DNA of 23,806 bases from Collinsella aerofaciens. GTDB lineage: Bacteria > Actinomycetota > Coriobacteriia > Coriobacteriales > Coriobacteriaceae. The notes under the pieces are model-generated. The model saw nothing but the letters and a program-made list of their open reading frames with translations. It was not told where the DNA came from and made no database searches. Numbering within the stretch: the stretch's first letter is position 1; each line of letters begins with the position of its first letter. Below are positions 1-6,803 of the stretch, piece by piece. The position numbers and the translations under genes were made by a program. The stretch is taken from assembly GCF_028209885.1 (NCBI RefSeq), contig NZ_JAQLEM010000033.1, positions 1 through 23,806 of the forward strand, given 5' to 3'.

Positions 1-63
1 GGCTACATGTCGCCGGTCGAGTTCAGGGAAGCGGGGCTGTCCCTCCCGGAATCGTCCAAATAG
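1..63 (+). CDS. IS3-family transposase, C-terminal end only (partial)
   Basis: The frame starting at base 1 reads GYMSPVEFREAGLSLPESSK and stops at 61-63. The Y-x-SPVEFR motif followed by a short tail is the usual carboxy end of IS3-type (OrfB/DDE, IS150-like) transposases, where it follows the last catalytic glutamate. Only 20 residues lie in the window, so the DDE core cannot be checked. The gene runs in the same direction as the tail genes after it. Family assignment rests on this one motif and on the position next to an apparently truncated gene. Confidence 0.7.
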   Translation, partial: GYMSPVEFREAGLSLPESSK

Positions 64-72
64 ATGTTGCCA
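1..72 (+). mobile_element. Right end of an insertion sequence (IS3 type), boundary approximate
   Basis: Only nine bases separate the transposase stop from sequence that reads as the middle of a tail-protein domain. IS3-type elements end in CA, and TTGCCA at 67-72 followed by ATCCAGACGG would fit. Read from the outside, the end begins TGGCAACATCTATTTGGAC, resembling IS150-group terminal repeats in its TATTTGGAC part. The left end and any target duplication lie outside the window. Confidence 0.45.
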
Positions 73-1323
73 ATCCAGACGGCGGCCCAGATCGAGCTGA
101 TCCAGCCGGACGGCAAGACCGTCCCGCACCTCATCAGCGGGCCCACATCGACGACGTCCCTGAGCCTGTCCGCGAAGGGCACCTACCGGCTGCGCGTCCG
201 CACCAAGGGCGCCGACCCTTCATGGGGAGCGTGGTCGGAGTACGCGGTGTTCAGGGTCGCCGACCCGCCGCAGGCGTTCTTCACGACTCCCGCGGAGGAC
301 GGCGAGGCCGTCGTCGAGCTCCCGCTGCGCGTCGCTTGGACCGCCGTCGACGAGACCGGCATCACCTTCCAGCGCCTGAGGTTGCTGCACGGAGGCTCTG
401 CGGTCATCGACACGTTGGTCGGCGCGGGCGCGCGGTCGCACAAGATCGCCCCCGGCCTGGAGAACAGGTCCGCGTACCTCCTCGTGCTCACCGTCCGCGG
501 CGGCTCGAGCCTGTCCACGACCGTCATCCGCTCGTTCTCGACCGACTGGCTCGTGCCCGCCACGCCCATCGTCAACGTCTCCTACAGCGATGCGCTCGCG
601 GCCGTCGTCACGGTGCGCGACGGCATCTCGGAGTTCTCCGTCAGGGACCACAAGCTGCACGGCCCCATGGCCATGACGCCCGAGGGCAACATCCGCATCA
701 GGGGCGGCATGTCCATAAAGGGGACGCGCGCAACCGTCCACAGCCTGCCGACGTGCGCCTCGTTCGATATCGAGCGCGTGCTCGCGGACGGCTCGATGCT
801 CCTGCTCGCGAGCGGCCTCAAGTCCGGGCAGAGCGTCATCGACCGCCTGCCGCCGCTCAACGTCGGGTTCTCCTACGTCGCGCGCGGCTACGCGGCCTCC
901 GGAACCACCTCGACGATCGAGGTGGGGACCGTGTGCCCCTGCGACGGGTTCGCCCTCAACTTCGGGCCGGACGCCTCCGAGGTCGTCGTCGGCGACAGGA
1001 ACATGGGAGGCCCGCCGCGGTACTCGGCGAGCCCCGAGCGCGAGCGCGACCAGTTCCACTTCGTCGGCGGCGGCCTGCCCATGGGGTTCGAGAGCGGCAA
1101 CCTCTCGATGAAGGAGTCGATGGAGTTCACGATCGAGGAGGACGACTACCTGCGCGTCCGCGGCCTGTTCGGCCGCTACGGAAGCGCTTGGGTGCGACCC
1201 CATCTGGGCGACCGCGGCTTCGCCGCCGTCACGGGGACGCTCACCAGGTGCGCACCCGAGGACTACAGGGTGTCCGTATCGACGAAGAGGGAGCGATGGA
1301 GGGAGCCCAACGGTGTCGGATGA
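64..1323 (+). CDS. Phage minor tail protein with Fn3-like domains, probably 5'-truncated by the IS
   Basis: The reading frame gives 419 residues. The first ~65 (QIELIQPDGK...YRLRVRTKG...WSEYAVFRV) look like the second half of a fibronectin type III-like domain, and a second such domain spans roughly 66-160. The remainder is beta-rich, with CPCDGF near residue 300 and a C-terminal region ending in basic and acidic residues. The ATG at 64 directly follows the transposase stop with no good ribosome site, so it is unlikely to be the original start. The original gene probably began upstream of the insertion. The stop overlaps the next start, indicating translational coupling in a tail operon. Whether the truncated product is made or works is unknown, and a functional tail may be compromised. 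Confidence 0.6.
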   Translation: MLPIQTAAQIELIQPDGKTVPHLISGPTSTTSLSLSAKGTYRLRVRTKGADPSWGAWSEYAVFRVADPPQAFFTTPAEDGEAVVELPLRVAWTAVDETGITFQRLRLLHGGSAVIDTLVGAGARSHKIAPGLENRSAYLLVLTVRGGSSLSTTVIRSFSTDWLVPATPIVNVSYSDALAAVVTVRDGISEFSVRDHKLHGPMAMTPEGNIRIRGGMSIKGTRATVHSLPTCASFDIERVLADGSMLLLASGLKSGQSVIDRLPPLNVGFSYVARGYAASGTTSTIEVGTVCPCDGFALNFGPDASEVVVGDRNMGGPPRYSASPERERDQFHFVGGGLPMGFESGNLSMKESMEFTIEEDDYLRVRGLFGRYGSAWVRPHLGDRGFAAVTGTLTRCAPEDYRVSVSTKRERWREPNGVG

Positions 1324-2887
1324 TATCTGGCTCGCGTCGTTCAGGGCCTCCTACCGGTACGCCCGCGTGTCGCGGTCGACCGGCCTGGAGACCGGCGCCA
1401 TCGAGTGCTTCACCGGCGGGAGCATCAGCCGAAACCAGGACACGGACACCTACGAGTCCGCATCGCTGGACTACGTCGGCAGGCTCGACATGGGCAACGA
1501 CTTCGTGCGCATCTACCTCGACGCGGAGGACCCGATCTCGGGCGCGTCGCGCACCGTGTGCCTGGGGACCTTCGAGTGCTCCACGCCGTCCCGCACGGTC
1601 AGCGGCGAGGTGGCGACCGGCATCGCGACGCTCTACGGCAGACTCCACGACCTCGCGAAGGACGACTTCGACGAGCCGTACACCGTGCCGGCGGGCGCCA
1701 ATGCGGTCTCCGCGGCCAAGGCGATCGCGGAGGGGTGCGGGCTCGAGGTCGTCGCGGAGCCCAGCGACTACACGCTGTCGACGTCATGGGTCTTCGGCAT
1801 AGCCGCCACGGCGGACACGCCGGACAACAAGCTGGGCGCGGTCAACAGGCTGCTCTCGGCCGCCGGCTTCAGGAGCGCCTCGACCGACGCCTACGGGCGC
1901 GTGCTGTTCAGGCGCTACCTGGAGCCGGCGGCTAGGCCGATCGACCACGCCTTCTCCGAGGGCGAGGACTGCCGGGTGCTTCCCGACCTCACCGACGAGC
2001 AGGACGACTTCGACGCCGTGAACGTGGTGCACGTCGACTTCACGACCCAGGGCGAGAGCGTCAGGGGCACTGCCTCCGACGACAGCCCGCAGAGCGAGTG
2101 GTCTACCGTCTCCACGGGCCGCCGCATCGTGAAGCGGTACCAGTACAGCGACCTGCCGGCAGGCGAGAGCGTCATCGCCGGCGGCTCCTACCCGCTCGCC
2201 GGCGCCGGCACCCACGACAGCGCGACCTTCAGGTCCAGCGGCGGCGCGGGGACCATCGAGACCGTCGGCGTTTCCGGGTGCCCCGTCGGCGGCGTCAACC
2301 AGGCGATCCGCATCACGAAGGGGTCCGGCTCCGGCGAGATCGGCATCGCCCAGGACAAGATATCCCTCAAGAAGGGCCAGCCGTACACCGCGTCCGTCTA
2401 CCTCTACGCGTCGCAGCGCACGCAGGTGAGGATCCAGCCCATCTGGCGCGAGGACGACGGGGGAGAGAGCAGGACGCTCGATGTGGAGCGTGGCTGGACG
2501 AGACTCTCGCTCACGGCGACCCCGGGCAAGTCCGAGGAATACAGCGCGGGATACGTCTATCTGTCGGACGCCGCGCCGGCCGGGTCGTATATCGACGTGG
2601 CGCAGGTCAAGGTCGAGGAGGGCGCCTCGGCGACGCAGTTCGCCGTCGAGGCGGCGAACGACAAGGCGGCGAGCCTGCTCGCCACCGAGTGCTCGGTCAT
2701 CCGGCGCCCGACGATCACGGCGATCTTCAACCCGTCGGCGGACGTCTACTCGGCATGCGCCATCAGGCTGCCGTCCGTCGGGATCGAGCTCGCCCGCGCC
2801 TGTATCCGGAAGATGGACCTCGAGCTCTCGATGGGATGCCCCATGAGGATCGAGCTCCGCATGTACCTGAGGGGTGATGCCTCGTGA
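1313..2887 (+). CDS. Phage tail/baseplate-hub-like protein with a jelly-roll (CBM-like) insert
   Basis: This 524-residue protein starts at GTG 1313 inside the end of the previous gene (11-bp overlap). The N-terminal ~230 residues (DDIWLASFRASYRYARVSRSTG... and ...LLSAAGFRSASTDAYGRVLFRRYLEP) resemble hub or tail-lysin-adapter proteins of siphophage tails that lie just before the fibre genes. Residues ~290-440 (SATFRSSGG..., YTASVYLYASQRTQVRI, GWTRLSLTATPG, AGSYIDVAQVKVEEG) have the pattern of a CBM4/9-like jelly roll, which often binds sugars. The C-terminus returns to hub-like sequence. Position in the operon and size support a structural role at the tail tip. The exact family cannot be named from sequence alone. 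Confidence 0.6.
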   Translation: MSDDIWLASFRASYRYARVSRSTGLETGAIECFTGGSISRNQDTDTYESASLDYVGRLDMGNDFVRIYLDAEDPISGASRTVCLGTFECSTPSRTVSGEVATGIATLYGRLHDLAKDDFDEPYTVPAGANAVSAAKAIAEGCGLEVVAEPSDYTLSTSWVFGIAATADTPDNKLGAVNRLLSAAGFRSASTDAYGRVLFRRYLEPAARPIDHAFSEGEDCRVLPDLTDEQDDFDAVNVVHVDFTTQGESVRGTASDDSPQSEWSTVSTGRRIVKRYQYSDLPAGESVIAGGSYPLAGAGTHDSATFRSSGGAGTIETVGVSGCPVGGVNQAIRITKGSGSGEIGIAQDKISLKKGQPYTASVYLYASQRTQVRIQPIWREDDGGESRTLDVERGWTRLSLTATPGKSEEYSAGYVYLSDAAPAGSYIDVAQVKVEEGASATQFAVEAANDKAASLLATECSVIRRPTITAIFNPSADVYSACAIRLPSVGIELARACIRKMDLELSMGCPMRIELRMYLRGDAS

Positions 2888-3129
2888 GCGCAATGCCGTC
2901 TCTGGCAGCCGACCTCGCGGATATCGTCGCCGCGCCGACGGCGCCCGGCGTCTCGATCGCCTACGGCACCGTCGTCGCGGCGGACTCCAGGACCGTCGAT
3001 GTGCGCATCGGGGGCTCGGTCGTGGCCGGCATCTGCATGACGACGTGCTGCCGGGGCGCAGCGCCCGGACAGCGCGCCATCCTCATCGGGTCGCCGCCGC
3101 TCTGGACGGCGATCGGGATCATCGCGTAG
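2884..3129 (+). CDS. Small phage tail-region protein of unknown function
   Basis: An 81-residue protein whose GTG start overlaps the upstream stop in a GTGA tetranucleotide, the usual sign of translational coupling. It has a short helical start (SLAADLADIVAAPTAPG) and then a beta-rich stretch (IAYGTVVAADSRTVDVRIGGSVVAGICM) that looks like a small barrel, possibly OB-like. A Cys-Cys pair follows at about residues 57-58. There is no signal peptide or clear membrane segment. I do not recognise the family. Location between the hub-like gene and the fibre genes suggests a structural accessory of the tail tip. Confidence 0.6.
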   Translation: MSAMPSLAADLADIVAAPTAPGVSIAYGTVVAADSRTVDVRIGGSVVAGICMTTCCRGAAPGQRAILIGSPPLWTAIGIIA

Positions 3130-3178
3130 GCACGCCGATATATGGCACAGCCCCAATTCGAGAAAGGAGCTCCCGCCA

Positions 3179-3808
3179 ATGTCTGACAGCAGCACGGGGG
3201 ACACGACATACGAGATCAAGGTGGCCGACGGCGGCTATATCGACGGCCTCACCGTCACCGGGGACGACGGAACGTCCACTGACTACGCCTTCCGCTATGA
3301 GAACGAGGCCGAGCTCGAGGCGAGCCGAATTGCCGCCGGTGCGGCCGCCGAGTCCGCGAACGCCGCCAAGGCCGCCATCGAGGCCAACGAGAAGGCGCGC
3401 AAGGATGCAGAGGAGACGCGTGCCGCGAAAGAGACGCAGAGGCAGTCGAGTTTCTCGGCATCAAAGAAGGCGTGCGACGAGCAGACGGCGCTCGCGAAAT
3501 CGGCGACCGACCAGGCGCGCCAGTCCAAGGCCGCCGCCGACGAGGCCGCCGCGCGCGCCAACGCCGCCGCTGTGGCAGCGAAGCCGTACTACATCCAGCA
3601 GGCGGAGCCCGAGCGCACGAAGCGCGTCGACGGGATGCTCTGGGTGAAGGTCAACGAGTCGAAGAAGTCGGTCGACGCGTTTGCGCGTTGGGACGCCGGC
3701 AAGACGGGTAAGGCGATCTTCCCCGGCGAGCAGACCGTCCCGGGAAACAAGACCGTGGTCGACATCCCCGGCGCATGGACGCTTTTTGACGACCACAGAA
3801 TCGCTTAG
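3179..3808 (+). CDS. Alanine-rich coiled-coil tail protein (fibre stalk or upper baseplate type)
   Basis: 209 residues, with a good AAAGGAG ribosome site ahead of ATG 3179. Residues 1-40 are beta-like (TYEIKVADGGYIDGLTVTGDDG). Residues ~42-138 form a long Ala/Glu/Lys/Arg heptad region typical of a trimeric coiled coil. The C-terminal ~70 residues (PYYIQQAEPERTKRVDGMLWVKVNE... DIPGAWTLFDDHRIA) look like a small beta domain. Such stalk proteins sit next to receptor-binding proteins, and the next gene, 13 bases downstream, is the switchable fibre gene. This product may form the shaft on which the variable protein is carried, but that is inference from order and shape. Confidence 0.65.
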   Translation: MSDSSTGDTTYEIKVADGGYIDGLTVTGDDGTSTDYAFRYENEAELEASRIAAGAAAESANAAKAAIEANEKARKDAEETRAAKETQRQSSFSASKKACDEQTALAKSATDQARQSKAAADEAAARANAAAVAAKPYYIQQAEPERTKRVDGMLWVKVNESKKSVDAFARWDAGKTGKAIFPGEQTVPGNKTVVDIPGAWTLFDDHRIA

Positions 3809-3821
3809 AGAGGAATAGAAC

Positions 3822-4241
3822 ATGGCAGGTATCTTCAGCTACGCCAAGACGCTCTGGCAGGACGGCGTCACGGCGATCACCGCCGCGCGACTCAACCACA
3901 TCGAGCAGGGCATCTCCGACGCCGCGGACAGCATCAAGACCCTCGGGGATTCCGTATCCCATATTGACGACGGTGTCAGCCTTCACAAGGCATACCTTAG
4001 AAGTGCGTCGGTCTTGCATTTAACTGGGGATGGATATCAACCGTATCTCATGATGAGCATCCACGGCGTAAGTACCATCACCGCGCGTGGCTCTTCAGAC
4101 CCCACCGTTAACACGCTTTCCGGCGTAGACGTGACCGCCAAGCGTGGGAGTACGGAAAACAGTATTGACGTGACTTTCAAAAATGCAGGTGCCACAGTGC
4201 TGATTATCTCGCCCATGGATTTTACCGCAACGGTCTCATAG
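3822..4241 (+). CDS. Switchable tail-fibre/receptor-binding protein: constant N-terminus plus currently expressed module C1
   Basis: 139 residues. The ribosome site GAGAGG precedes ATG 3822. The first ~43 residues (MAGIFSYAKTLWQDGVTAIT, then ARLNHIEQGISDAADSIKTLGD) match the short anchoring start common in phage fibre and knob proteins, with the LNHIEQGI motif. Residues 43-47 are DSVSH, encoded by inversion site S1 (GATTCCGTATCCC, 3948-3960). Everything after that (HIDDGVSLHKAYLRSASVLH... to stop 4239-4241) is module C1, one of twelve interchangeable endings in the window. Recombination between S1 and any reverse site replaces C1 in frame. GC content falls visibly at the site compared with the upstream tail genes. 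Likely role: receptor binding or tail-tip adhesin whose specificity resides in the module. Confidence 0.8.
   Translation: MAGIFSYAKTLWQDGVTAITAARLNHIEQGISDAADSIKTLGDSVSHIDDGVSLHKAYLRSASVLHLTGDGYQPYLMMSIHGVSTITARGSSDPTVNTLSGVDVTAKRGSTENSIDVTFKNAGATVLIISPMDFTATVS
3948..3960 (+). repeat. Inversion site S1, expression junction
   Basis: GATTCCGTATCCC lies inside the expressed gene and codes Asp-Ser-Val-Ser. It is the only copy preceded by an open reading frame with a start codon. All other sites are preceded by TAG plus two bases, or by GTG plus A. Pairing of S1 with any reverse site (S6-S12) would switch the protein's C-terminus. Confidence 0.85.
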
Positions 4242-4246
4242 GTGAT

Positions 4247-4516
4247 TCCGTATCCCTACGCGATGGGTTACGGTTCATTAGGGCAAATCTTCTTGATGCC
4301 AGCGAGGTGGATACCGACGTTCTGTTGACTCGAATTAGCGACGATATTCCAATCAACAATGTCGTTTTCGTCTCAGTCACCGGTGGGGCGTATGGTTCGT
4401 CGTCTTTGGCGATTGTCTACCTGACGAGCGATAAATACGGAGCGGCTCTGACTTTTGGTTATGACAGCGAAGTCCAGAGACATGTGCTATACAACGGTGT
4501 TTGGAAGCTGGGATAG
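4247..4516 (+). CDS. Silent C-terminal module C2
   Basis: It opens at site S2 (4243-4256) as SVSLRDGLRFIRANLLDASE and ends VLYNGVWKLG at TAG 4514-4516, 89 residues. It has no usable start of its own. A beta-rich end with a terminal Trp resembles the knob-like ends in modules C5 and C11 (TDWK, SDWAQL), so it may share that fold. It is in the same orientation as the expressed gene, so it can reach the expression site only after two inversions or a deletion. Confidence 0.8.
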   Translation, partial: SVSLRDGLRFIRANLLDASEVDTDVLLTRISDDIPINNVVFVSVTGGAYGSSSLAIVYLTSDKYGAALTFGYDSEVQRHVLYNGVWKLG

Positions 4517-4519
4517 TTT

Positions 4520-4768
4520 TCCGTATCCCACATATGCTCGTGGGGTGCATCCGTCTCATTTGACCTTAAAAGAGACTCGATCTTCGCGCTTGTATTATCG
4601 GCCAACAGCAACGAGCAATTGGTCCCGTTTTTCGTGTGGCGCTCTGGCGACTCTGTATCGCATACGAATCTTCCCGGCGGGTATTCTGTGAAAAGGGAGG
4701 GGGACACCATTACAGTGTCGCGCCCACAGGGGGCATCTTTCGTTGTCTACCGCTACGACTTTGGCTAG
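4520..4768 (+). CDS. Silent C-terminal module C3
   Basis: It opens at S3 (core 4519-4529) as SVSHICSWGASVSFDLKRDS and ends VVYRYDFG, 82 residues. It is related to module C9: both have W-G-x-SVSF-x-L near the start, a central PFxVWxSS/RS element and a VVY/VVQKY ending. Within it, 4649-4663 codes DSVSH again from a site-like sequence with 12 of 15 bases matching S1. A 43-base untranslated remnant separates its stop from S4. Confidence 0.8.
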   Translation, partial: SVSHICSWGASVSFDLKRDSIFALVLSANSNEQLVPFFVWRSGDSVSHTNLPGGYSVKREGDTITVSRPQGASFVVYRYDFG

Positions 4769-4813
4769 ATTCTGCGCTCCCGCGATATAGCAAGAAAAGT
4801 GCACCTATAGCAT

Positions 4814-4996
4814 TCCGTATCCCCATTTTCTGGAAACGTCATTACCGCAGTCATTTCAAGCGTCGGCAACGATAATGTGATGCAGATTAGGTTCACCGCA
4901 AGCGATGGAAAATCCTATGGCTTTTCTCTGCTCAGAAACGGAATCCGACTATATTGCTTTACCGACTCTGTTGAGGTCTGGCGAATAACCAAATAG
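4814..4996 (+). CDS. Silent C-terminal module C4
   Basis: It opens at S4 (core 4813-4823) as SVSPFSGNVITAVISSVGND and ends VEVWRITK at TAG 4994-4996, 60 residues. It resembles module C10 (TAV near the start, MQIRFTASDGKSY against VQINVTAPNGNTY). The stop codon is part of the conserved left flank of site S5. Confidence 0.8.
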   Translation, partial: SVSPFSGNVITAVISSVGNDNVMQIRFTASDGKSYGFSLLRNGIRLYCFTDSVEVWRITK

Positions 4997-4999
4997 CAT

Positions 5000-5239
5000 T
5001 CCGTATCCCAACTGGTGTTAACGTACACGTTTGCCGATGACGCAAACAATCTTAAAAATGGCGTTTATCACATCGGCAATTCCAAGAATATGCCTTTCTC
5101 ATACGGAACCCTTATCCAGTTCGGCTCCGACTCTTTCGAGAACGGATACATCACGCAGCTGGCGATGGACATCAACACCAAGAAGCTCTATACGCGAGGC
5201 TACCTTTCAGGCGCGTGGAGCGATTGGGCGCAGCTCTAA
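5000..5239 (+). CDS. Silent C-terminal module C5 (knob-like end)
   Basis: It opens at S5 (core 4999-5009) as SVSQLVLTYTFADDANNLKN and ends GYLSGAWSDWAQL, 79 residues. The pattern of an N-terminal NLxxGxYHI element and a closing GxW(S/T)xWxxL is typical of pyocin-knob-like tail-fibre tips. Its stop (5237-5239) overlaps the stop of the oppositely oriented module C6, so segment S5-S6 carries two modules tail to tail. Confidence 0.8.
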   Translation, partial: SVSQLVLTYTFADDANNLKNGVYHIGNSKNMPFSYGTLIQFGSDSFENGYITQLAMDINTKKLYTRGYLSGAWSDWAQL

Positions 5240-5493
5240 GGCTCGATGTAGTACGCGGTGACCGTTACTTCGGCATTGCAAGCTTTGTTGTGCGCAGGCG
5301 TGTCATCGGCAATGGAAAGCCCTATACCGACTGGCGCGTAGTAGTAGGGCGAACATACGAGGTACTTGCCGTCAATTTTTGTATCGGTCTCCGCATAGAG
5401 GAACACCGTCCCGTGCGGCAGTTCGAGGTAGAAGTTGCCGTTTTCAGTTGTCGTATAGGTGCGCGTCTTGCTTTTCACCAGCTGGGATACGGA
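5236..5493 (-). CDS. Silent C-terminal module C6
   Basis: Reverse strand. It opens at S6 (5484-5495) as SVSQLVKSKTRTYTTTENGN and ends VTVTAYYIEP, 85 residues. It is rich in Tyr and Thr (VCSPYYYAPVGIG). I see no close relative among the other modules. One inversion between S1 and S6 would place it directly behind the constant N-terminus in frame. Confidence 0.8.
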   Translation of the reverse strand, partial: SVSQLVKSKTRTYTTTENGNFYLELPHGTVFLYAETDTKIDGKYLVCSPYYYAPVGIGLSIADDTPAHNKACNAEVTVTAYYIEP

Positions 5494-5499
5494 ATGCTA

Positions 5500-5700
5500 T
5501 TACGCCGACCATACGCCTTTGGACGTGCTCTCTTGAATGTTTACGTATGAAGCCGATGGCTTGTTGTCGTTCGAGGTGTCCATGAGTCGGAATGAGACGC
5601 GATCCTTCCCATTACTTGATACAACGGAGATGTATGGGCCGTTAGCATCCCATCCGGAGAAAAACTCACCTGCTCCGTCAACTGTAATGCGGGATACGGA
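5500..5700 (-). CDS. Silent C-terminal module C7
   Basis: Reverse strand. It opens at S7 (5691-5701) as SVSRITVDGAGEFFSGWDAN and ends TSKGVWSA, 66 residues. It is clearly paralogous to C12: both share DGAGxFFxGWDANGPY, a (V)SxRLxDxSNxNxPS block and a Trp-containing end. It is reachable by a single S1-S7 inversion. Confidence 0.8.
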   Translation of the reverse strand, partial: SVSRITVDGAGEFFSGWDANGPYISVVSSNGKDRVSFRLMDTSNDNKPSASYVNIQESTSKGVWSA

Positions 5701-5703
5701 AAA

Positions 5704-5883
5704 CTATTCGTCCTTTTTAAATACGGCGACATGTTTACTCTCGGTCTCGTTAAAGACGAGAATCCTGTCATTTAAGAAGTTCACCGTAATCCTGGTTGCT
5801 CCGCATCGAAAACCGAGGGTTGGCAAATTTTGGCTATTAAGTTCCACATTCGCCGTAATGCCGTCGGAAGTCTGGCATACGGA
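5704..5883 (-). CDS. Silent C-terminal module C8, behind a variant site
   Basis: Reverse strand. It opens at S8 (5874-5884) as SVCQTSDGITANVELNSQNL and ends HVAVFKKDE, 59 residues. S8 is the only site with a changed core (TTCCGTATGCC), which turns the third residue from Ser to Cys. The middle (ATRITVNFLNDRILVFNET) is loosely like C4 and C10. The base change may lower its recombination rate. Confidence 0.75.
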   Translation of the reverse strand, partial: SVCQTSDGITANVELNSQNLPTLGFRCGATRITVNFLNDRILVFNETESKHVAVFKKDE

Positions 5884-5886
5884 AAA

Positions 5887-6132
5887 CTAGCAGACGTATT
5901 TCTGCACTACGAATGTCACTTCGCTGCGGTAAGACACGGTGACCTTTCTGCCGTCATTGGAGATGGCCACACCGTCCGGTAGAGCCGTACTGCTTGGTTT
6001 TGTCGAACTGAACCAAACCATGAATGGGCCTTTCAGCGGAACATCAGTTGCGCCGATCGCGACGATTGCAAACGTCTTTGCCGTCTCAAGATTGAACGAC
6101 ACCGATGTGCCCCACCATTGCAGGGATACGGA
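5887..6132 (-). CDS. Silent C-terminal module C9
   Basis: Reverse strand. It opens at S9 (6123-6134) as SVSLQWWGTSVSFNLETAKT and ends TFVVQKYVC, 81 residues. It is a paralogue of C3 in the opposite orientation. Its TAG stop (5887-5889) belongs to the left flank of S8. Confidence 0.8.
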   Translation of the reverse strand, partial: SVSLQWWGTSVSFNLETAKTFAIVAIGATDVPLKGPFMVWFSSTKPSSTALPDGVAISNDGRKVTVSYRSEVTFVVQKYVC

Positions 6133-6133
6133 A

Positions 6134-6331
6134 TCACCCAGTTGTTACCATTTGCCAAATAAACTTGCTTTGGTTGGAGTCCCATAGGCCGATGCTATCT
6201 TGTTTGGCCGTGAGCACGTAAGTGTTTCCATTCGGCGCTGTGACATTGATTTGGACATACTGGCCGCCCTCTAGATCAGTTGAAACCGTCGCGGCGGTGT
6301 TTCCGACGGCGGTTACGCAATGGGATACGGA
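6134..6331 (-). CDS. Silent C-terminal module C10
   Basis: Reverse strand. It opens at S10 (6322-6332) as SVSHCVTAVGNTAATVSTDL and ends FIWQMVTTG, 65 residues. Its TGA stop (6134-6136) overlaps the first base of site S9. It resembles C4 in order and spacing of conserved positions. Confidence 0.8.
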   Translation of the reverse strand, partial: SVSHCVTAVGNTAATVSTDLEGGQYVQINVTAPNGNTYVLTAKQDSIGLWDSNQSKFIWQMVTTG

Positions 6332-6334
6332 AAA

Positions 6335-6592
6335 CTAACTTAACGTTCCGTACTTCCAGTCAGTCCATTGAGCGCTGCCGTATTTGCGTCTGATCGCTAT
6401 CTTGTCGGAGCCGAATCCAAACGCGAGCTGCGCCGTGTAGGCGGTGGCACCGAAATTGTGCTGGATGACAATGCAGCCGTTTCCTCCAAGTTGAGACGGG
6501 AACCCTTTCGGGTCGGCTGACGCATTAAGAATGAGCGCCGCGGGTGGGTTGTCCAAATCGTTAACGTCCAATGCGTAAACGGGGGATACGGA
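6335..6592 (-). CDS. Silent C-terminal module C11 (knob-like end)
   Basis: Reverse strand. It opens at S11 (6583-6594) as SVSPVYALDVNDLDNPPAAL and ends SAQWTDWKYGTLS, 85 residues. The N-terminal LDVNDLDNPP element and terminal W-T-D-W pattern fit knob-type fibre tips and parallel module C5. It is reachable by one S1-S11 inversion. Confidence 0.8.
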   Translation of the reverse strand, partial: SVSPVYALDVNDLDNPPAALILNASADPKGFPSQLGGNGCIVIQHNFGATAYTAQLAFGFGSDKIAIRRKYGSAQWTDWKYGTLS

Positions 6593-6595
6593 ATG

Positions 6596-6802
6596 CTATT
6601 GAGCCGCCCAGATACTATCTGCCTTGTCGCTATTAAGGTCAATATGAGTTGTCGAAGGCCTATTGCCATTGCTGGCGTCACTGAGACGAAGTGAAACTTG
6701 TTGCGAGCTGTCTTGGTTTCTTACGGCGACGTACGGACCGTTAGCGTCCCAACCGATGAAGAACGATCCCGCGCCATCGACCACGGTAAATCGGGATACG
6801 GA
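6596..6802 (-). CDS. Silent C-terminal module C12
   Basis: Reverse strand. It opens at S12 (6793-6804) as SVSRFTVVDGAGSFFIGWDA and ends SIWAAQ, 68 residues. It is a paralogue of C7. Its site also contains the last base of the recombinase gene's stop codon, so it is the outermost module of the array. Confidence 0.8.
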   Translation of the reverse strand, partial: SVSRFTVVDGAGSFFIGWDANGPYVAVRNQDSSQQVSLRLSDASNGNRPSTTHIDLNSDKADSIWAAQ

Positions 6803-6803
6803 A

